Shown here: positions 55,347 to 64,000 of the stretch, piece by piece
Numbering within the stretch: the first letter of the stretch is position 1
How the letters are laid out: each line of letters starts with the position of its first letter
DNA from: Hansschlegelia quercus
GTDB taxonomy: Bacteria > Pseudomonadota > Alphaproteobacteria > Rhizobiales > Methylopilaceae
Length of the DNA: 64,000 nucleotides
Assembly (NCBI RefSeq): GCF_004310425.1
Contig: NZ_SIUB01000004.1
Coordinates: 1-64,000, forward strand
Reading direction: 5' to 3'
Translations under genes and position numbers: made by a program
Notes under the pieces: model-generated
The model's database searches: none
Told to the model about the DNA's origin: nothing
The model's input: only the letters and a program-made list of their open reading frames with translations

Positions 55347-56186
55347 ATGACATTTCGATTGAAGGCCGCGCTCGGCGCGGGACTGCTGATGATGTCGGCC
55401 GGCGCGGCCTCGGCCGCCACCGCGACCGCCGTCACGGCTCTCAATGTGCGTTCCGGCCCCGGCGGGTCCTATCCCGTGGTCGACACGATGCCCGCCGGCG
55501 AGACCGTGAACGTGGTCGGCTGTGAAGCCGGCTGGTGCGAGATCAGCATGGGCCGGGACGGAACCGGCTTTGCGAGCGAGAGCTATCTCGATCTCGGCGG
55601 CCGGCCCGGACGCTCAACCGTCGTGGTCGAAGAGCGCGAACCCGAGGTCATCACCGGCCTCTCGATCGGCGGCTACTGGGGCAATGATCCCTATTACTAT
55701 GACGACGGCTTCTATTATTACGGCGGCCGCTGGTACGGCGAACGGCCGGGCCGGCCGGGTTGGGAGCGCTCCTGGCGGCGCGACCACCACCGCGGCGGCG
55801 GCCGTGACTTCGGCGACCGCGGCGGACGTCCAGGCTGGGGCGATCGGGACCGCGGAGGCCGTCCGGACCGGGCCGATCTCGGCGGCGGAGGAGGACGGCC
55901 GGATCGCGGAGACGGCGGCAGGCCAGGCCGCGGTGGTGGCGACCGGGATCCTGGCGACCGCGGCGGACGCGACCGGGCTGAAGGGCCGCGCGGCGACGCC
56001 GGCCGCAGCGAAGCGCGGGTCGATCGCCCCGCTCCCTCCCGGATCGAGGTCGACCGAGGCTCTGCTGGCGGGCGGGACGAGAGCCGAGGACGAGACGGCG
56101 GCGGCGATCGCGGCGTGGGCCGTGGCGGCGGCGGCGGAGACCGCGGTGACCGCGGTGACCGCGTTGGCCTGGACCGGGCGCGCTGA
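55347..56186 (+). CDS. Secreted SH3-domain protein with Gly/Arg/Asp-rich tail
   Basis: The 279-aa protein has a signal peptide ([23 protein letters not shown]) and a bacterial SH3 domain (about 24-85) with TAVTALNVRSGPGGSYPVV and GWCEISMGRDGTGFASESYL. A Tyr/Asp-rich stretch (DPYYYDDGFYYYGGRWYG, about 122-139) comes next. The last 130 residues are low-complexity repeats of G, R and D such as GGRPGWGDRDRGGRPDRADL. SH3 domains of this type often bind cell-wall peptides. The tail role is unknown. ATG at 55347 follows GAGGAG. Confidence 0.83.
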   Translation: MTFRLKAALGAGLLMMSAGAASAATATAVTALNVRSGPGGSYPVVDTMPAGETVNVVGCEAGWCEISMGRDGTGFASESYLDLGGRPGRSTVVVEEREPEVITGLSIGGYWGNDPYYYDDGFYYYGGRWYGERPGRPGWERSWRRDHHRGGGRDFGDRGGRPGWGDRDRGGRPDRADLGGGGGRPDRGDGGRPGRGGGDRDPGDRGGRDRAEGPRGDAGRSEARVDRPAPSRIEVDRGSAGGRDESRGRDGGGDRGVGRGGGGGDRGDRGDRVGLDRAR

Positions 56187-56198
56187 ACCCAGACAGAC

Positions 56199-56227
56199 GC
56201 GGCGGGCAAAGAGCCCGCCGCTTTTTT
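56199..56227 (+). terminator. Rho-independent terminator after the SH3 gene
   Basis: GCGGCGGGC (56199-56207) and GCCCGCCGC (56213-56221) form a perfect 9-bp stem with an AAAGA loop and run into TTTTTT (56222-56227). It ends the SH3 transcript just before the convergent purB gene. Confidence 0.93.
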
Positions 56228-56237
56228 ATGAGCGTCC

Positions 56238-57545
<1,308 letters not shown>

Positions 57546-57632
57546 GGGCGGTCGCTCAGGGTCGTTGGGAGGCGCGGGCGTCGTATCACGTCAAGGCGGC
57601 CGCGCAACATCGTGGGTCGTTGAACCGACGCG

Positions 57633-58463
57633 CTACTCGGCGCCCTCCTCCGCCTGCAGCGGCTTCAGCGTCGTGCGCTTCCGCCCCTCCGGCCCCGGTC
57701 TTCCCTCGACCAGCGCGCTAACCACGCCGTGCAGAGTCTGGATGTCCTGCTTCGTCGGCTCCATGCGGTGGATCATGTTGCGGAGGTTGCGGATCATCGA
57801 CGCGCGCTTTTCCGGCGAGCGGAAGAAGCCGGCGTCGGCGAGTTCGCCCTCGAGATGGGCGAACAGCGAGACGATCTCGCTGACCGACCCGGCCGGCGAC
57901 CTGGTCGGCATGTCGAAGGCCGGCGCCCCGCCGGTCGCGGCCTTGAACCACTCGTAGCCCATGAGCAGGACGGCCTGCGCGAGGTTGAGGCTGGCGTAGG
58001 CCGGGTTCACAGGGAACGTGACGACCCGGTGCGCCAGCGCCACCTCGTCGTTCTCGAGCCCCGTACGCTCGCGTCCGAACAGGATGCCGGCCTTGCCGCC
58101 GCCGGCGATATGGGCCGCGGTGAGCCGGCCTGCGGCCTCCGGTGGGTCGACGGGCTTGGCCTGCCCTCGCTCGCGCGCGGTGGTCGCGAGCAGCAGGGTC
58201 AGGTCGGCCGCCGCCTCCTCCACACTGTGGAAGTGCCGCGCGCCGTCGAGGATGTACGTCGCGCCGGCCGAAAAGGCGCGCGCGTCGTCGGCCTCGGTCC
58301 GCCCAGGCGCGCGGACGATCCGCAGGTCCGACAGCGCGAAATTCGCCATGGCCCGCGCGACAGACCCGACATTCGCCGCGAGCTTCGGCTCGACGAGGAT
58401 GATCGCCGGCCCGGCAGGCAACGCCGCCGCCAGATCCGCCTTGGTGTGATCCGTTCCCGCCAT
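57633..58463 (-). CDS. trmJ: tRNA (cytidine/uridine-2'-O-)-methyltransferase TrmJ
   Basis: TrmJ methylates ribose at position 32 of certain tRNAs. The 276-aa SPOUT protein has AIILVEPKLAANVGSVARAMANFALSDLRIV, GILFGRERTGLENDEVALAHRVVTFPVNPAYASLNLAQAVLLMGYEW (knot region, about 128-175) and a C-terminal helical extension. The extension and motif order favour TrmJ over LasT or TrmL types. It follows an MFS transporter gene by 63 bases. Confidence 0.92.
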   Translation of the reverse strand: MAGTDHTKADLAAALPAGPAIILVEPKLAANVGSVARAMANFALSDLRIVRAPGRTEADDARAFSAGATYILDGARHFHSVEEAAADLTLLLATTARERGQAKPVDPPEAAGRLTAAHIAGGGKAGILFGRERTGLENDEVALAHRVVTFPVNPAYASLNLAQAVLLMGYEWFKAATGGAPAFDMPTRSPAGSVSEIVSLFAHLEGELADAGFFRSPEKRASMIRNLRNMIHRMEPTKQDIQTLHGVVSALVEGRPGPEGRKRTTLKPLQAEEGAE

Positions 58464-58526
58464 GCCCTGTCCGTCCGCCGCCGTCAGCGCAGCCGATAGC
58501 AGAACGCGCGCTATCTCGGGAGCCGT

Positions 58527-59729
58527 TCAGCGATCCGTTTTTTCGAAAAGCGCGAAGACCAGAGCGACCGCCGGCGCTGCGGCGCCGAGGGTCGCCACGC
58601 CCTCCCAGCCGAATTGCGAGAACACCATGCTCGTCACGGCCGAGCCGATCGCGCCGCCGAGGAACAGCGTCGCGACATAGAGGCCGTTGATGCGGCCGCG
58701 GGCTGCGGGATCGAGCGCGTAGATCGTGCGCTGGCCAAGCACCATGTTGATCTGGACGCCCGCGTCGAGAATGACCGCGCCGACAACGAGTGCCGCGATC
58801 CCGAGCCATCCGCCGCCGAGATGGAGGTCCAGGCCCGCCAGCGCAAAGCCCCCGATCACAAGCGCGAAAGCGACGCGCGTGCCGGCTTTGGTGTGGCCGG
58901 AATCCGCCAGCCGGCCCGCGAGCGGCGCGACCAGCGCTCCCCCTGCGCCGGCGAGCGCGAACAGGCCGATCATCGAATGCGACCAGCCATAGGCCTCGCT
59001 GAGCCGCATGGGCGAGGCGGTCCAGAACATCGAAAAGGCGGCGAACATCGTGGCTTGGTAAAGTGCGCGGCGGCGCAACGTCGCGTGCTTGCGCCAAAGC
59101 CCGAGCATCGAGCTGATGAACTGGAAGTACGGCTCGCCGGCGGGCGGGCGGCGCGACGGAATGAGCGCGTTCAGCGCAAGCGCCGTCACCGCCATCAGAA
59201 CCGCCGAGAGGCCAAACACCGCGCGCCAGCCGAGATGATCGGCGAGCACTCCCGAGATCGGCCGGGACAGCAGGATGCCGAACAGCAGTCCGCTCATGAT
59301 CGACCCGACCACGCGGCCGCGGCTTTCCTCCGGCGCCATGCCGGTGACCAGCGGCAGCAGCATCTGGGCCGCGACCGAAGAAACCCCGACGAGCGCGGAC
59401 GCCGCGAAGAAAGCTCCGCCTGTGGGAGCGGCCGCCGCAAGCCCGAGCGCGACGATCGCGACGCCGAGGGTGATGTTGAGCAGGCGCCTGCTCTCGACGA
59501 GATCGACCAGCGGCGCGACCGCGATCAGCCCGATTGCGTAGCCGCCTTGCGTCAGCGCGACGAGCCAGCTTGCGGAGGCCGACGCAATGCCGAGGTCGCG
59601 GGCGATCAGGTCGACCAGCGGCTGCGCGTAATAGAGGTTCGCGACGATCGCGCCGCAGGCGACCGCCGCCGCCGTCACCGTCGCGCGGTCGGCCCCGCCA
59701 CGCAGGGCCAACCCGTGCGTCTCCGCCAT
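58527..59729 (-). CDS. MFS transporter (multidrug-type)
   Basis: The 400-aa protein has 12 hydrophobic segments and motif A-like loop [42 protein letters not shown]. It resembles the AraJ/EmrD-like efflux group with [13 protein letters not shown] near the start, but a substrate cannot be assigned. ATG at 59729 is used; the open frame runs on into the intergenic region. It is divergent from icd. Confidence 0.88.
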   Translation of the reverse strand: MAETHGLALRGGADRATVTAAAVACGAIVANLYYAQPLVDLIARDLGIASASASWLVALTQGGYAIGLIAVAPLVDLVESRRLLNITLGVAIVALGLAAAAPTGGAFFAASALVGVSSVAAQMLLPLVTGMAPEESRGRVVGSIMSGLLFGILLSRPISGVLADHLGWRAVFGLSAVLMAVTALALNALIPSRRPPAGEPYFQFISSMLGLWRKHATLRRRALYQATMFAAFSMFWTASPMRLSEAYGWSHSMIGLFALAGAGGALVAPLAGRLADSGHTKAGTRVAFALVIGGFALAGLDLHLGGGWLGIAALVVGAVILDAGVQINMVLGQRTIYALDPAARGRINGLYVATLFLGGAIGSAVTSMVFSQFGWEGVATLGAAAPAVALVFALFEKTDR

Positions 59730-59939
59730 GTCGCTTCCTCGAGTTTTGAAGTGTGCTGGCGAGATAGCGCACGTGAGCCGGCGATCACAGGGGGCGCTGA
59801 CGCAGGCGAGCCTTGCGCGGCGGCGATCCAGCCGCTCCGGCGCCGCCCTTGGCCGGGCGACGCCGCGGATGCTAAGACCGGTTTTGCCGGTTTTCCGCGC
59901 GCCCGCTTGCCCCTTCAGCCGAAAAAGGCCGCTCGCCCC

Positions 59940-61151
59940 ATGCCGAAGATCAAGGTCGCGAACCCCGTCGTCGAACTCGACGGAGACGAGATGACGCGGA
60001 TCATCTGGACCTTCATCAAGGACAAGCTGATCCACCCTTATCTCGATCTCGACCTCGAATATTACGACCTAGGCGTCGAGAACCGCGACGCGACCGAGGA
60101 CAAGGTGACGGTGGATGCAGCCGAGGCGATCAAGCGCGTCGGCGTCGGCGTGAAATGCGCGACCATCACGCCCGACGAAGGCCGCGTGAAGGAGTTCAAC
60201 CTCAAGAAGATGTGGCGGTCGCCGAACGGCACGATCCGCAACATCCTCGGCGGCGTGATCTTCCGCGAGCCGATCATCTGCAAGAACGTGCCGCGCTTGG
60301 TGCCCGGCTGGACGCAGCCGATCGTCGTCGGCCGCCACGCCTATGGCGACCAGTACCGCGCGACCGACTTCCGCTTCCCCGGCAAGGGCAAGCTGACGAT
60401 CAAGTTCGTCGGGGAGGACGGCCAGACGATCGAGCACGAGGTGTTCGACGCGCCGGCGGCGGGCGTCGCGATGGCGATGTACAATCTCGACGAGTCCATC
60501 CGAGAGTTCGCGCGCGCTTCGCTGAACTACGGACTGAACCGCAAGTTTCCGGTCTATCTCTCGACCAAGAACACGATCCTCAAGGCCTATGACGGGCGCT
60601 TCAAGGACATCTTCCAGGAGGTCTACGAGGCCGAATTCAAGGACAAATTCGCCGAAGCCAAGATCTGGTACGAGCACCGCCTGATCGACGACATGGTGGC
60701 TTCGGCGCTGAAATGGTCCGGCGGCTATGTCTGGGCCTGCAAGAACTACGACGGCGACGTGCAGTCCGACACGGTGGCTCAAGGCTTCGGATCGCTCGGC
60801 CTGATGACCTCAGTGCTGACGACGCCGGACGGCAGGATCATGGAGGCGGAAGCCGCGCACGGCACCGTCACCCGGCACTATCGCGAGCATCAGAAGGGCA
60901 AGGCGACCTCGACCAACTCGATCGCCTCGATCTTCGCCTGGACCCGGGGCTTAAGCCACCGCGCCAAGCTCGACGACAATGCCGAACTGAAGCGCTTCGC
61001 CGAAACGCTGGAGAAGGTGTGCGTGAGCACCGTCGAGAGCGGGTTCATGACTAAGGATCTGGCGCTGCTGGTCGGCGACACCCAGAGCTGGCTGACGACG
61101 CAGGGCTTCTTGGACAAGGTCGACCAGAACCTTCAAAAGGCGATGGGCTGA
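59940..61151 (+). CDS. icd: Isocitrate dehydrogenase, NADP-dependent
   Basis: This is the homodimeric, eukaryote-like IDH that makes 2-oxoglutarate and NADPH in the TCA cycle. The 403-aa protein begins [22 protein letters not shown], then [30 protein letters not shown] (with V for I), the catalytic Tyr/Lys region and [42 protein letters not shown] at 59940 is used. In related genomes alaS and icd are neighbours; here tetR and an SDR gene lie between. Confidence 0.97.
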   Translation: MPKIKVANPVVELDGDEMTRIIWTFIKDKLIHPYLDLDLEYYDLGVENRDATEDKVTVDAAEAIKRVGVGVKCATITPDEGRVKEFNLKKMWRSPNGTIRNILGGVIFREPIICKNVPRLVPGWTQPIVVGRHAYGDQYRATDFRFPGKGKLTIKFVGEDGQTIEHEVFDAPAAGVAMAMYNLDESIREFARASLNYGLNRKFPVYLSTKNTILKAYDGRFKDIFQEVYEAEFKDKFAEAKIWYEHRLIDDMVASALKWSGGYVWACKNYDGDVQSDTVAQGFGSLGLMTSVLTTPDGRIMEAEAAHGTVTRHYREHQKGKATSTNSIASIFAWTRGLSHRAKLDDNAELKRFAETLEKVCVSTVESGFMTKDLALLVGDTQSWLTTQGFLDKVDQNLQKAMG

Positions 61152-61155
61152 GGCT

Positions 61156-61824
61156 CTAGCCCCCGATCTCCGGCCGCGGGCCGGCGGCGAGGACCTTGAG
61201 AAGCGGGGCGCGCCGCCGCTGTTCGGCGAAGCCCAGCAGCACGGCGGCCGAGGCCGCTGCGGCCGCCTGAGCGAGCGCCTCGTCCGGAATTTCACCGGCG
61301 ATCCAGAACGAAAGACACCCCCGGAAGCCGACGGCGAGCTGGGCCGCGATCTCAGCTTTGCCGACGATGCGTTCGGGAGCGAGGCCTGAGAGGTCCGCCA
61401 GCGCGATCGCCCAGAGATCCCGCGACTGAGACCATACGGCGCTTGGCGCGGGACTGACAACGCCAAGCGAGCCCACCACCGCCTTATAGACGCCCGGCCG
61501 CTCCAGCAGCAAACCGACGGCGATCCGGCTCATCGTTAGGACGCCGGCCACCGCGTCTTCCTTCCCCTTGTGCGCCTGGAAGCGGTCCGCCATGCGGCCG
61601 ATGACGCGCGCCGAGAGCGCCTGGATGATCTGGGTCTTGCCGCCGAAATGATTGAACGGCGTGACGAAGCTGACGCCAGCCTCCGCCGCGAGCGCCCGCA
61701 TGGAGAAATCGGCGTCCTCGCTCCGCTGCAGGAGCCGCTCGGCAGCGTCCAAGACCCCCTCGCGCGCCGCTTGTCGGTTTCTGTCACGCAGCGACAGCGC
61801 GGCCACGCCTGTCTCTCCGCTCAT
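61156..61824 (-). CDS. TetR-family transcriptional regulator
   Basis: The 222-aa protein has an N-terminal TetR helix-turn-helix (about 12-60) with REGVLDAAERLLQRSEDADFSMRALAAEAGVSFVTPFNHFGGKTQIIQAL, and a C-terminal ligand domain of about 150 residues that is Ala/Leu-rich. It is divergent from an SDR gene, with two palindromic sites between, a layout in which such regulators usually repress the neighbour and themselves. The ligand is unknown. It is convergent with icd, 4 bases apart. Confidence 0.9.
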   Translation of the reverse strand: MSGETGVAALSLRDRNRQAAREGVLDAAERLLQRSEDADFSMRALAAEAGVSFVTPFNHFGGKTQIIQALSARVIGRMADRFQAHKGKEDAVAGVLTMSRIAVGLLLERPGVYKAVVGSLGVVSPAPSAVWSQSRDLWAIALADLSGLAPERIVGKAEIAAQLAVGFRGCLSFWIAGEIPDEALAQAAAAASAAVLLGFAEQRRRAPLLKVLAAGPRPEIGG

Positions 61825-61843
61825 GGCTGCCCAAACCGTTTTT

Positions 61844-61857
61844 CATATTTCAATATG
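61844..61857. promoter_or_regulatory. Predicted TetR operator 1
   Basis: CATATTTCAATATG has perfect 6-bp arms (CATATT/AATATG) around a TC centre and lies 20 bases before the tetR start. It shares its outer CATAT/ATATG with operator 2; the two centres are 19 bases apart. Confidence 0.7.
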
Positions 61858-61862
61858 TTTTT

Positions 61863-61876
61863 CATATCATGATATG
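61863..61876. promoter_or_regulatory. Predicted TetR operator 2
   Basis: CATATCATGATATG is a perfect 14-bp palindrome 29 bases before the SDR start. Together with operator 1 it fills most of the 80-base divergent gap, so binding could control both genes. Confidence 0.75.
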
Positions 61877-61904
61877 GTTTCTTGAACAAGGACGGGAGCA
61901 GGAC

Positions 61905-62741
61905 ATGGCTCAAGCCAAGACTTTCCTCATCACCGGCGTCAGCTCCGGCCTCGGCGCCGCCTTTGCGACGGCCGCGCTCGCCGCCGGTCATCGCATCATA
62001 GGCACGGTGCGCAGCGCCGACGCGGCCCGCTCTTTCGCCGCGCAAGCGCCTGAACGGGCGCATCCGCTGCTGCTCGACGTCACCGACTTCGACCGGGTCG
62101 CCGTCGCCGTGCCCGAAGCGGAGCGCAGCGCCGGTCCGATCGACGTGCTCGTCAACAACGCCGGCTATGGGCACGAAGGCATGCTCGAAGAATCCCCGCT
62201 CGACGAACTCCGCCGGCAGTTCGACGCCAACGTCTTCGGCGCGGTCGCGATGATCAAGGCCGTTCTGCCGGGCATGCGCGAACGCCGCGCCGGCCATATC
62301 GTCAACGTGACCTCGATGGGCGGCTTCATCACGATGCCGGGCATCAGTTATTATTGCGGCAGCAAGTTCGCGCTCGAAGGGATTTCTGAGGCGCTCTCGA
62401 AGGAAGTTGCGTCCTTCGGCGTGCGCGTCACGGCGCTCGCGCCGGGGCAGTTCCGGACCGATTGGGCCGGCCGCTCCATGGTCCGAAGCGCGCGCGGCAT
62501 AGCGGACTACGATGCGGTGATGGACCCGATCCGGGCCGCGCGGCTGGCGAAAAACGGCAAGCAGTCGGGAGATCCCGCGAAAGCGGCGGCCGCCCTTCTA
62601 ACGCTGGTCAAGGCCGAGGATCCGCCGGTCCGGCTCTATCTCGGCGACGACGCGCTGAAGCTCGTCGAGGACAAGATCGCGGCCATGAAGGCGGAACTCG
62701 CCCGCTGGGAGAACCTCTCCCGCTCCACCAACTTCGCCTGA
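61905..62741 (+). CDS. Short-chain dehydrogenase/reductase
   Basis: The 278-aa classical SDR has the cofactor loop FLITGVSSGLGAAFA (residues 7-21), an Arg after the second strand (TVRSADAARS) that favours NADP(H), DVTDF, VNNAGYGHEG, the catalytic Ser in VTSMGGF and Tyr/Lys in YYCGSKFALEG. The pattern resembles oxidoreductases of unknown substrate often paired with TetR regulators. ATG at 61905 follows GGGAGCAG. It is convergent with alaS, 5 bases apart. Confidence 0.9.
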   Translation: MAQAKTFLITGVSSGLGAAFATAALAAGHRIIGTVRSADAARSFAAQAPERAHPLLLDVTDFDRVAVAVPEAERSAGPIDVLVNNAGYGHEGMLEESPLDELRRQFDANVFGAVAMIKAVLPGMRERRAGHIVNVTSMGGFITMPGISYYCGSKFALEGISEALSKEVASFGVRVTALAPGQFRTDWAGRSMVRSARGIADYDAVMDPIRAARLAKNGKQSGDPAKAAAALLTLVKAEDPPVRLYLGDDALKLVEDKIAAMKAELARWENLSRSTNFA

Positions 62742-62746
62742 AGCCG

Positions 62747-64000
62747 TCAGGCCGCGGCGAGCAGCGCCGCGACCGCGTCGAGCGCCTCGCTGGCCTTCGC
62801 GCCGTCGGGGCCGCCGGCCTGAGCCATGTCCGGCCGGCCGCCGCCGCCGGAGCCGCCGAGCGCGGCGGAGGCGGCGCGGACCAAATCGACGGCGTTGAAC
62901 TTCGCCGCAAGATCCTGCGTGACGCCCACGACCACGCCCGCCTTGCCCTCCGCCGTCACGCCGACGATCGCCGCGACGCCGGAGCCGAGAGACCGCTTGG
63001 CCTCGTCGACGAGGCCCTTGAGGTCCTTCATCTCGATGCCTTCCACCGTGCGGGCGAACAGTTTTATGCCCCCGACGTCGCGCACCGCTTCCGCGCCGCC
63101 CGAGCCCTCGCCGGCCATCGCGAGCTTCTTGCGAGCGTCGACCAGTTCGCGCTCGAGCTTGCGGCGTTCTTCGACCAGCGCCTCCACGCGGGCGACCACA
63201 TCCGCCTCCTGCGTCTTGAGCAGCAAAGCAAGCTCGGCGACGCGCGCATTCTGCGTCTCGAAATGCTGGCGGGCCGCCTCCCCTGTCAGCGCCTCGACGC
63301 GGCGGACGCCCGCGGCGACCCCGCTCTCGCCGACGATGGTGATCGCGCCGATCTCGCCCGTCGCGCCGACATGCGTGCCGCCGCAAAGCTCGATCGAATA
63401 CGGCTTATCCTCGTCGGTCTTGCCCATCGACACGACCCGGACCTCATCGCCATATTTCTCGCCGAACAGGGCGCGGGCGCCGGAAGCGCGGGCCTCCTCG
63501 ATGCCCATGACGCGCGTCGTCACCGCGTCGTTCTGCAGGACGATACCGTTCGCGATCGCTTCGACTTGGGCGAGATCGGAATCGTCGATCGGCTTCGGAT
63601 GGCTGAAGTCGAAACGCAGCCGGTCGGGCGCGACCAGCGAGCCCTTCTGCGCCACATGATCGCCGAGCGTCAGCCGAAGCGCCTCGTGCAGCAGATGGGT
63701 CGCGGAATGATTGCCGCGAATCCTGCGGCGGCGAGCGTGGTCGACCGTGAAGGTCAGAGCGTCGCCGACCCGGATCGCGCCCTCGGCCACCTCGACCACA
63801 TGGACGAAGAGGTCGCCGAGCTTCTTCTGCGTCTCAGTCACCTCAAGCCGAACGCCTGAAGCGGTGAGCGCGCCGGAATCGCCGACCTGACCGCCGGATT
63901 CCGCATAAAATGGCGTCTGGTTCGCGACCAGCTGGCCCGTCTCGCCGGCGTTCAGCCGCTCGACCTCGACGCCGTCCTTCAGCAGCGCAACGACGGCGCC
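62747..64000 (-). CDS. alaS: Alanyl-tRNA synthetase, C-terminal part (runs off the right edge)
   Basis: AlaRS charges tRNA-Ala and edits mischarged Ser and Gly. The visible 417 codons cover the editing and C-terminal domains: [12 protein letters not shown] at the edge (near 63900), the zinc-binding [13 protein letters not shown] of the editing site (about 63690), [15 protein letters not shown] (about 63375), a coiled coil, and a DHHA1 domain with [15 protein letters not shown] near the end (about 62840). The frame stays open to base 64000, so the catalytic domain lies outside the window. An internal ATG at 63841 is not the start. Confidence 0.96.
   Translation of the reverse strand, partial: GAVVALLKDGVEVERLNAGETGQLVANQTPFYAESGGQVGDSGALTASGVRLEVTETQKKLGDLFVHVVEVAEGAIRVGDALTFTVDHARRRRIRGNHSATHLLHEALRLTLGDHVAQKGSLVAPDRLRFDFSHPKPIDDSDLAQVEAIANGIVLQNDAVTTRVMGIEEARASGARALFGEKYGDEVRVVSMGKTDEDKPYSIELCGGTHVGATGEIGAITIVGESGVAAGVRRVEALTGEAARQHFETQNARVAELALLLKTQEADVVARVEALVEERRKLERELVDARKKLAMAGEGSGGAEAVRDVGGIKLFARTVEGIEMKDLKGLVDEAKRSLGSGVAAIVGVTAEGKAGVVVGVTQDLAAKFNAVDLVRAASAALGGSGGGGRPDMAQAGGPDGAKASEALDAVAALLAAA

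Noticed and set aside
58614-59939. In-frame upstream extension of icd to 845 codons
   Set aside because: The extra 440 codons are antisense to the MFS gene and lack family similarity; icd has a clear start at 59940 with the normal N-terminus.

Overview
The window is GC-rich chromosomal DNA from an alphaproteobacterium, most likely order Hyphomicrobiales (Rhizobiales). The evidence is the gene content and order: prs-rplY-pth-ychF, fliJ-fliI next to ctrA, mutY/DUF721/dsbA/smc, a split F0 operon atpI-B-E-F'-F, addB-addA-trxA with folC-accD-trpA-trpB-trpF, alaS near icd, and the cell-cycle genes ctrA, chpT and ccrM. I cannot name the genus. It is mostly core genome. I see no rRNA, tRNA, CRISPR array, insertion sequence or prophage.

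Layout. 1-3 kb: the end of prs, then translation genes rplY, pth and ychF. 3-10 kb: flagellar export genes fliJ and fliI, divergent ctrA, and a cheA-cheW-cheY operon with a double-CheW, receiver-fused CheA. 10-20 kb: an unknown membrane protein coupled to a cNMP-binding protein, moaB, rpsU (TTG start), a glycosyltransferase, a radical SAM protein, a VOC protein, rnhB, a GFA-like protein, ccrM, an MFS exporter and mutY. 20-34 kb: DUF721, a DsbA-like protein, smc, the F0 ATP synthase operon, addB-addA and trxA. 34-36 kb: a hipBA module inserted between trxA and folC. 36-41 kb: the trpF-trpB-trpA-accD-folC operon. 41-46 kb: sulfate ABC transporter genes without an ATPase gene, then chpT and cysQ. 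46-55 kb: envelope genes (YHS protein, eipA-like, Omp25/31-like), sseB-like, serC, glmM and ftsH. 55-64 kb: an F1-ATPase zeta-inhibitor homologue, an SH3 protein, purB, trmJ, an MFS transporter, icd, a tetR/SDR pair and the 3' part of alaS.

How the genes connect. ctrA (master regulator), chpT (phosphotransferase from CckA to CtrA) and ccrM (GANTC methyltransferase) all belong to the alphaproteobacterial cell-cycle circuit. The window also holds two perfect CtrA boxes (TTAA-N7-TTAAC), one upstream of an outer-membrane protein gene and one in the glycosyltransferase/radical SAM intergenic region. GANTC sites cluster upstream of ctrA and eipA. The sulfate permease genes and cysQ fit sulfate uptake and assimilation.

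The least ordinary parts are two small accessory modules set into core gene strings, each with paired palindromes that look like its own operators. One is hipBA, whose HipA lacks both expected active-site aspartates; the other is the tetR/SDR pair. Other unusual signals are a family of about 100-bp palindromic intergenic repeats (two full copies and one half copy), a perfect 14-bp inverted repeat before moaB, and a hairpin that would hide the ribosome binding site of glmM.
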